DNA from: Rehmannia glutinosa
Lineage: Eukaryota; Streptophyta; Magnoliopsida; Lamiales; Orobanchaceae
Direction: 5' to 3'
DNA length: 64,000 nucleotides
NCBI GenBank assembly: GCA_016081115.2
Contig: JABTTQ020002611.1
Coordinates: 1 to 64,000, forward strand
Every line of letters begins with the position of its first letter. Within the stretch, counting starts at the first letter, position 1. The notes beneath the pieces were generated by a model that saw only the letters and a list, made by a program, of their open reading frames with translations, did no database searches and had not been told where the DNA came from. Both the position numbers and the translations under genes were made by a program. Positions 57,227 to 64,000 of the stretch are shown piece by piece.

Positions 57227-59970
57227 TCATCACGCCCAAACGGACGCGACGAACGATCCACAACTTAAATACAATAACCAAAACACCCGCATAAATATCA
57301 ACGATAACCCAATGAGACAGTAGTCTAAATAGCAATGAATAAATATCAAGTACAAGTACAACTTAAAGTCTACAATCCATCATCCAAATTACAACCCAAA
57401 AATCAACAAAATATAGTAACTTAAAGTCACAGGTCCTACGCCCTTTAGTTACAAAACCCAAATAGAAAGAAATACAAGAGTCCAACGACAACAACATAAG
57501 AAAAGAGTCCAATCAACAACAAGAAGTAGTACAAGGTCTCAATCCGTGAGCGGTTCAAAGATCTTCAACGAAATCCTCATCTAAGGTTAGAAAATAGGTG
57601 GGGATGAGACAGAAATCTCTGTGGATGGGGTGATCGTGTGCAAGTGTGGCGCAATATAGTTAATGTGAGAAAACAGTTTTATGAAAACGCGTGAGTATGA
57701 TGCATGGATTCACACACGATTCAAGCGTCGTGATAAATTATTTAAATAATATACTTATACGATTCACTTAAAAAAGATTCATGGTCGACAGCACTATGTG
57801 ATTCATCAAGACAGTAGGATTATGCATTTTAAGTGTAACGCCAATCCCAATGCAAGGCAAATAATGGTTGCGACGGATTTGTAGCACCAACCAATGCAAA
57901 ACAAAGCGGTTGCGCACGGAAATGTAACGCCAACCAAAACGGGTCCGATAACTCCGAATCGTGTGGATCGGGACAGCGATTCCTTTGTTCTTCCTTGTAA
58001 TTCCCCAATCAGTATGGTCCAAGACCGGCACCTTATCGCTCCATAGGCAAAGACAAAATCCACAGTGGAGCTTGCAAGGCTCGGATCTGTCATAATCATG
58101 ATTATACCTCAAGTACTACGACCCGCTTCCCTTCGACAAACTCCGTCCCTCGATTTGCGGGATTAGGACGATGGGGCCGGGAAGAGTGGAATAGCCGAGC
58201 GCCGGTTCCATCCTTGACGTATCCATTCCGACTGTGAGCTCGACACACCAAGTTGACTCAGGCAGGAAAGTAATTACATGTACATGCAGTCAACCAGGCA
58301 GTCGAGTATTATTGATTCAGGGAAGCAGTTTTAGAAAGATTTTTGAAAAAATGCGAGTGGCAATTATGGCGTTGGTGGAGTATTTGGATGAAGATGTTCA
58401 TCGGAAGGATAAGCAATCTTCGATATCTTGAAAGATTAGGTGGAACATAAGTCCCGTTATAGATTCAAAATCGCAAGACAAGGAAGTCGCTCCGTGATCG
58501 GGTATTAATCGGTCAAATTGATCCGATAAGTCAAGGGTTTTGAGAAAATAAAATACTTTAATTAAATCTCCAAGTCAGAGGGTCTAGGGCTATTTTAGTA
58601 AAAGAGAAAATAATTTGAGTTAGGTCCTTTATAAAAGAAAAATTGTAATTTAGCCCGTTTTTTGTAAAACTAACACTTTTGGGGTTAAAAATTGAATAAA
58701 TGAATATCCCGACTTTGAAAAATTAAGAGGTCAGTTCCTAAATTCTCCAAATTGTCCAGAGATTCAGGTTTTTAAAATTTTGAAGTCGAGATTTTGTAAA
58801 ATTCTCACATTGGCCCCAAATTTGTAAAAATTGCCAATTCGGACCTTAAGTTTTAAAAATTCGGAACTCACAAACCGGAAGGACTTTTAAAGTGATTCCA
58901 GTTGGAAAATGTCACTAAGGTTAGTAGGATATTGGGACAAAAGAAGTTTTTAAAAGAAATATGTGTAGGTCCTTTAACTTGGGTCCAATTGTCATTTTAG
59001 GGGTCCAATTGTTATGAAATTTGAACCTTGGGTCCAAAATATAATTAAGTTATAGTTAAGTTAGTATTTCCAGGTGCATGGGCTGCATAAGTCCTGAAAA
59101 TTTCATTTGGGTCCTCAAGTTTAGTATTTTACACATTAGTCCCTCAATTTTAGTAAAATTGTTTTCCAAGCCCTAACCACTTGGATTTTTGGAATACTTT
59201 TAAAATATGTAATTCCCAGTACCTTAAGAGTAAAAATTTCAAATTTTAATGTTTAGGTCTGGTGCAGTTTTAAAAATTGCAAAGTAGCCCTTAAATTTCG
59301 AAATTTTACAATCTAGTCCTTGGGCTTTTCAAGGTTGATTTTATTTATCTTAAAACTCTTAAAACTTTATTAAAATGTCCAAAAGTCATTTTTGAACCTG
59401 AGTACAGTCCCAAATTTCGAAATTTACAGAGGGGTCCTTTAACTTTCATTTTCTTGCAATTTAGTCCACCAACTTTCCATTTTTACATTTTTAAGTCCAA
59501 AATTGAAATTTAATCAATTATGCTCGACTTTTCCAGGTTATAAGGCATCCAAAACATAGATTTTAAAGATCATACACATGCATGTCCAATACATACAAGA
59601 ATTCATCAATTAAAACATTAAATTGCACATGCATGCACCTAAAATTCAATAAATAGCAAATTTGAGCAACTCTTGAGAATTTTCATGACTTGTTACATAA
59701 AATTGACATGCAATACATAGATTATATATATCTCAAGGCTCATGATCAAATTTTCTACATGCATTTAATCAAAACACCTAAAAGTTGGAAAATATTTTTC
59801 CACCCACCTTAAAATTGGAAATTGTGAAATAAAAGGATAATTTCACAATTTTTGGATGAGGCTTCTTAGGTCAGCCCCTAATTCAAAAAAATATCAAAAT
59901 TTGGAGTTAGAAAAATGAGAGAAAAATTAAGGAGAAAAAATAAGAAAATAAGGAAAGGAAAAGGACTACA
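57227..59970 (-). repeat. 5' LTR of the Tekay-type element, truncated
   Basis: Follows the 3' LTR closely from 57227 to about 59826 (matching 47947-50600). It then carries about 70 bases not present there and ends near 59970 against a LINE fragment. About 800 bases of the LTR start are missing, including the probable promoter side. Confidence 0.82.
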
Positions 59971-60473
59971 CTTTACCTTGTGTAGTAGGCAACACTTATT
60001 CTAATTCACCACCACCTTTCTCTTCGTATTCACATCCCCGTCCGGATGAAATTACGCATGGCCCTTTCCATTTGCTTGGGCAATGTACCGGGCCATTTGT
60101 AAACCATCATGGTATGCACAAAAGAACTAGTAATCACCGAGTTAACAAGGCAAATCAGCCCAAAGCAAAGGAAAGAGATGAACCTTTCCATCTTCTAAAT
60201 TTGAGGATAATCTTATCAAAGACGGGCTGTAAGTTCACCACCTTAGGAGCCCTTTGAAGATTGGAGCGCCTAGGTATACGTGGGGAAGATCCGGGGTGGA
60301 TCCCCATGATATTTTGCACCCTCCCACGAGACAAATGAAGAAACCCGCGAACCAAAGTAAACATTAGATTTTCGGGGAATAAACACTTGACTGAGATATC
60401 CGCATAAAGAGTGAGAATCAAGAAGAAAGATACGGGCATTGGTGAAGAAGCCCCACACATGATAAAAATATCT
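59971..60473 (-). pseudogene. LINE reverse transcriptase fragment
   Basis: On the minus strand, frames with a few stops read RKSNVYFGSRVS, RGRVQNIMGIHPGSSPRIPR, VFDKIILKFRRWKGSSLSFA, then LVNSVITSS, MMVYKWPG and MRNFI near 60040. This follows the C-terminal part of plant LINE RT (KSxxFFS...LKYLGVP...KLxxWKxxxLSFAGRxxLIKSVLSS...MVYxWP). The fragment is bounded by the Tekay LTR on one side and the copia LTR on the other and probably was the target of both. Confidence 0.75.
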
Positions 60474-61922
60474 GTAAGTCCAAGCAACTACGATAATCTA
60501 GAGGGGGTGAATAAATTATCTCCATCTTTTCAATTTTACCTCTTTTTTTGAACCGAATGCTCAAAGACAATAATATAGGTGCGGAATGTAAGCAACACGA
60601 AATGATTTAAAGAGGTTCAACCCACCTAGGCATAATCCTCTACCACCCCAAAGATATCTCGGGATGGATTTCAAAAAGAAAAAGAATTTTATTAATTACC
60701 AAAATTAATACAAATTCAACTTACAACACCTTGAAGAGCACCACACTCTTCTTCAACACCACCTTTGGGGATTACCACAATCTCCCTTTGAAGATTACCA
60801 CAATCTTCCTTCAACGACACCTTTGAAGATCACCACAATCTTCAATCTTGAAGAATACCAAATTCTCCAACACCTCAAGAGCACCACACTCTTGAAACCT
60901 CTATCACCTAGATCACCCAAGTGTATTCTTACCACAAGAATACTCATAAGGATGTCTTGTGTTGAATGATGACCAAAAATCAAGATTACAACTCAATAAT
61001 GAATGTTACAATATGAGTGCAAAGTGTAATCAAGAATAGCCTAGACCTCAATGATGTGAAAGTGATAAGCTAGGCAAAATTACAACAAGAATAATAACTA
61101 TGAAGAACAAGTGTTTGCTTGAAGTGTATCTTGTTGTGTTGTATCTCAATAGTACTTGGTTGCTCCAAAACTTCATCTATTATATGAGATGATTGAACAA
61201 GCATAGGCTCCTCTTGGGGATTGAAAATCTCTTAAAAATACAATTAAAATCAAGAATATAGTGTTAGAAATCAATCCCACAATTTAAGGAAAAGATGTCT
61301 GTTTGTCAAACGGTCATAAATTTCTTTGTCAAAACATAGGGCGGCTTGGCCGCATTTAAATAGACGTTTGAAGAACACACGAAAAATAACACAGGGCGTA
61401 GTCGGGGGACTTCGACCGGCCGACCTTGACCCGACCGGTCCCCTCATTGAAATTTCAAGGAAGCAAGTTATGTTTCAATATATTGCTCCTGTGTGCCGAT
61501 CGCCACGGCCGACGCCATACTGGTCGACCGGGTCGACCTGGCCTTTTTCCCCTTCCGCCTCATTTTTTGTTCTAAAATACATCTTCGGTATGGGATACCC
61601 TATACGGCGACCGGTTGACCTCGAGACATAAATGTTTTTCCCATTTTTATCGAAAATAAAACTCAAGAAATACTCCGAAAATTTAGTAAAAACATTTTAA
61701 ACCAATCGGGAGTATTTAGACAATATTTAGGAACCTTGTTTTGAAGTAAAAACTTATAAACATAAAATCATTAAAAGTGTTGTCCAAATAAAACTTGAAG
61801 AAATACTCCGGAAAATATTAAAACAATTTTAAATCATTTAGGAGTATTTGGACAACAATTAAAAACATTGTTTTGGTGTAAAAATAAAATCATCAAAATT
61901 AAGATAAAACATGTATCAAACA
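60474..61922 (-). repeat. Copia 3' LTR with hairpin array and internal duplication
   Basis: On the minus strand starts TGTTTGATACATG at 61922 and ends GGACTTACA at 60474. It is about 125 bases longer than the related LTR, owing largely to a duplicated block at 61661-61905. Confidence 0.85.
60684..60943 (-). repeat. Second copy of the nine-hairpin array
   Basis: The same order of hairpins as at 45664-45926 is found on the minus strand, with loop complement accac/accaa/atcac. Stems include GTATTCTT/AAGAATAC where the other copy has GTGTTCTT/AAGAACAC, and CAAGAGT/GCTCTTG where it has GAAGATT/AATCTTC. One stem (near 60775) has an A-C mismatch. The array again lies about 240 bp after the TATA-like site. 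Confidence 0.9.
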
Positions 61923-61935
61923 ATCTCCCCCTTTT
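61923..61935 (-). other. Polypurine tract of the minus-strand copia element
   Basis: AAAAGGGGGAGAT on the minus strand directly precedes the LTR start. Confidence 0.88.
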
Positions 61936-63162
61936 TGATGATTACAAACCAAAACAATTTTAAGGAATATTAGGAGGACCATTTTAAAAACGATTTTCCG
62001 GTAAAAACATCTAACCGTTTAGAAGCAACCAAACTTTCCAAAATACATAAGCAATCAAGATAAGGGAGTAAATATTATCCAAGAAAAGCACAAGCTCCCC
62101 CTATCAACAAGCACATCAAGAATAATGTAAAAGCAATTAACCATAAGCTAAAAGCTTAGCTTTTACATATTGTTCAAGAGCTTATAAGCTCCCCCTGTCA
62201 ACAAAACATCATTAGACAAGTATATAAGTGCATCAAGAAACAATTGGACTAAATATAATTCACAACTTATGGCTTTTAAGATGCCACAACTTATAGCTTT
62301 TATAACGAGCTTTTATTAGCTTCTTTGAGCTAACGAGCCAATTTCCTATTTCTCCCCTTTGGAATCATCAAAAAGAATGTTAGGATAATAAAAACATCAT
62401 ATAAATTTATCAAAGTGCGCCAACAATACGATTTATCATCCTTTGAAAGAATTAAGCTTGGAATCCAAAAACAATAGGAGAAATGTATCATAAGAAATCC
62501 ATAAGCTCATTTTGTTTGTTAAAACATGATCTCAACAAGAATTTAAGACATTTGAAAATAAGAGAATTATGTAAGTGATGAATCTTTCATTGAAACATTT
62601 TATCGAACACTTGGCGGGTGTCAAAATGTGAAGAAAATGTATATAGCCCTTGTAAAGTACATTTAGCCAAGTTTTTCATATCATCACCAAAAGCAATTTT
62701 CAACATATATGCAACACATAATAGGCCTAACAAAGTAAATTCTCAAGGGTTCGACCCAATTGAGATAATTTTAGCCAAATAAGAGATCAAGGCATTACGA
62801 ATGCCATCAAGCAAAAATTAAAGAGCCATCAAGTAATACATGTCAAGCATCAAACAATGCATATAAGACATTACAAATGTCCCAAATCATACATTAAAAT
62901 GATCAAGGCATCAAAAATTAAGAGAAGCACTTTTACCATCAAGTACTTCATACCAACAATGCCAAACTAGAGTATTTTTACCATCAAATAATCCATCAAT
63001 ACCATGATCATCCAATAGCCATTTTCAACTTGCTATTTTAACCCTTTCAAGAAAACAAGCAAATCTCATTAGTTCAAATTAGAGTTTTACAAGATAGTTC
63101 ATAAAATTACAAAACAACATAGATAAGAAAGAAAATGCTAATATAATAAAGGGGTGGGGACA
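61936..63162 (-). other. Non-coding 3' region of the copia element
   Basis: No frame of note. On the minus strand the phrase TTGTTGA(T/C)AGGGGGAGCTT occurs twice (62092-62110 and 62187-62204), similar to the polypurine tract at 61923. Confidence 0.6.
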
Positions 63163-64000
63163 TCATTCATCGTCCAAAGAGAAGCAAATTCCGGGAATAA
63201 GATCTTTGATGAATTTCTTCAACTTGTCGATTGATTTTTGCATTTTGGAGGTCTTTTGCTCCAAAGCCTCATACCTAGCTTCATGATATGTTCTTAGATC
63301 ATCATACTCGGCTTGGGTGTACCTCCTGAGCGGTTGAGCACCGAGATACCCTCCGGATTGCTCGGTTCGCCTCCTCCGCCAATCTTGCGGCCTCGGCATC
63401 ATCAAAGAAGTCGTTTGGATTTTCGGATGTGGAACCTGACCTCTTCCCCTAGCAATTTTCGTTGGTCGGATATCCATATTTTTACGCATAGTGACCATTT
63501 GGGAGATGTTATCAATGTCAAAATCATTTTGAAATACCTCCGAATTACACTCCGACGAAGGTAGTCCCGATTGTATAAGAAGTTTGCAAATCCAATTGCC
63601 CATAACAAACTTCTTATTTCCTTGAGTAATAGACTCAATTAGACATTGAATAAGAATAGCGCCAAAATTAAGCGGTTCCTTTAGCAATCTTATAAGTCAA
63701 AAAAATAGTCCATGTTGCTAGGCATTTTTCCCGCTTTTCCACATATGCAATAGGCGACAATAACGGATATTATCCGGTGCTCAAGAGTTATCGCCAACAA
63801 TGAATATTTTGGCCATACGCCCAAATAAGTCTTGACTTCTTTCAAAGAAACCCCAACATCTCATCATTCCAAATAGCACAAGAAAAATAGTCCCAACCAC
63901 CTTCTCTAACACGTAAAAGCCGACAAATTTCATTTGGAGTCCACCTAAAATGACGACCCCTTGCAAACGAATTTAACACAATAGGCTTCCTATTATCATC
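63163..64000 (-). pseudogene. Third-ORF protein of SIRE-like copia elements
   Basis: The open frame 63687-63163 starts MLKEPLNFGAILIQCLIESI and contains GNKKFVMGNWICKLLIQSGL, then an Arg-rich stretch (RPTKIARGRGQVPHP) and a C-terminal coiled coil (YEALEQKTSKMQKSIDKLKK). Upstream to 64000, with stops, a segment VLNSFARGRHFRWTPNEICRL resembles the 'putative plant transposon protein' domain seen in the third ORF region of SIRE elements. Its role is unknown. The frame is incomplete at the window end. Confidence 0.6.

Larger units (their letters stand above)
47947..59970 (-). mobile_element. Tekay-type Ty3/gypsy chromovirus
   Basis: The minus-strand element of about 12 kb has a 3' LTR of 3.5 kb (47947-51431), PPT, pol, gag, a GC-rich leader of about 1.3 kb, PBS and a 5' LTR (57227 to about 59970) whose far end is lost. 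A chromodomain-like C-terminus (VKVVWQNHNRDEDATWEMEE) assigns it to chromoviruses, close to Tekay/Del. It interrupts the copia element at 44817. All frames carry frameshifts. Confidence 0.88.
60474..64000 (-). mobile_element. Ty1/copia element, 3' part, running off the window
   Basis: On the minus strand the 3' LTR (61922 to 60474) is preceded by a polypurine tract, a non-coding region of about 1.2 kb and a frame resembling the third ORF of SIRE-like elements. Gag and pol would lie beyond 64000. The LTR is of the same family as 44817-46140. Confidence 0.8.

Overview
The window is a stretch of plant nuclear DNA, most likely eudicot. It appears to hold no intact host gene, tRNA, rRNA or CRISPR array. 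Almost everything that can be identified is transposable-element sequence, nested several layers deep: Ty1/copia (including a SIRE/Maximus-type element), Ty3/gypsy (Tekay-type chromovirus and Tat/Athila-type), LINE and a CACTA-type end. Nearly every coding frame is broken by stops or frameshifts, so the protein entries are remnants of gag, protease, integrase, reverse transcriptase and RNase H.

Layout. 1-3.2 kb: degraded copia-like sequence with a possible LTR. 3.2-7.3 kb: AT-rich spacer with a direct-repeat pair. 7.4-9.55 kb: a CACTA-type terminus beside a minus-strand Tat-like 5' LTR. 11.9-18.5 kb: an old copia pol interrupted by a gypsy element (12078-16006, target duplication caata), which itself carries a SIRE LTR fragment, and by a 5'-truncated LINE (16173-17041, 20-bp target duplication). 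18.5-37.3 kb: two Tat-like elements on the minus strand. The LTR of the second is split by a complete SIRE-type copia element at 21485-35272 (LTRs of about 1.5 kb, target duplication tgtgg, gag-pol plus a large third ORF region). 37.3-38.2 kb: another SIRE LTR, minus strand. 38.2-44.5 kb: a minus-strand gypsy with gag, protease, RT and RNase H but no integrase. 44.8-47.9 kb: the 5' part of a copia element (LTR, PBS, gag). 47.9-about 60.0 kb: a minus-strand Tekay-type gypsy with LTRs of up to 3.5 kb. 60.0-60.5 kb: a LINE RT fragment. 60.5-64 kb: the 3' end of a minus-strand copia element of the same family as the one at 44.8 kb.

The most unusual signal is an array of nine short hairpins in the transcribed part of the LTR at 44.8-46.1 kb. 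Almost all have a five-base loop GTGGT, but their stems differ in sequence. The related LTR at 60.5-61.9 kb has the same array in the same order, with compensatory stem changes that keep pairing. A second observation is a systematic exchange of CTG/CAG for CG-containing triplets between otherwise similar repeats. It even affects primer-binding sites and may be a sequencing artefact at methylated CHG sites, so some frameshifts listed here may not be biological.
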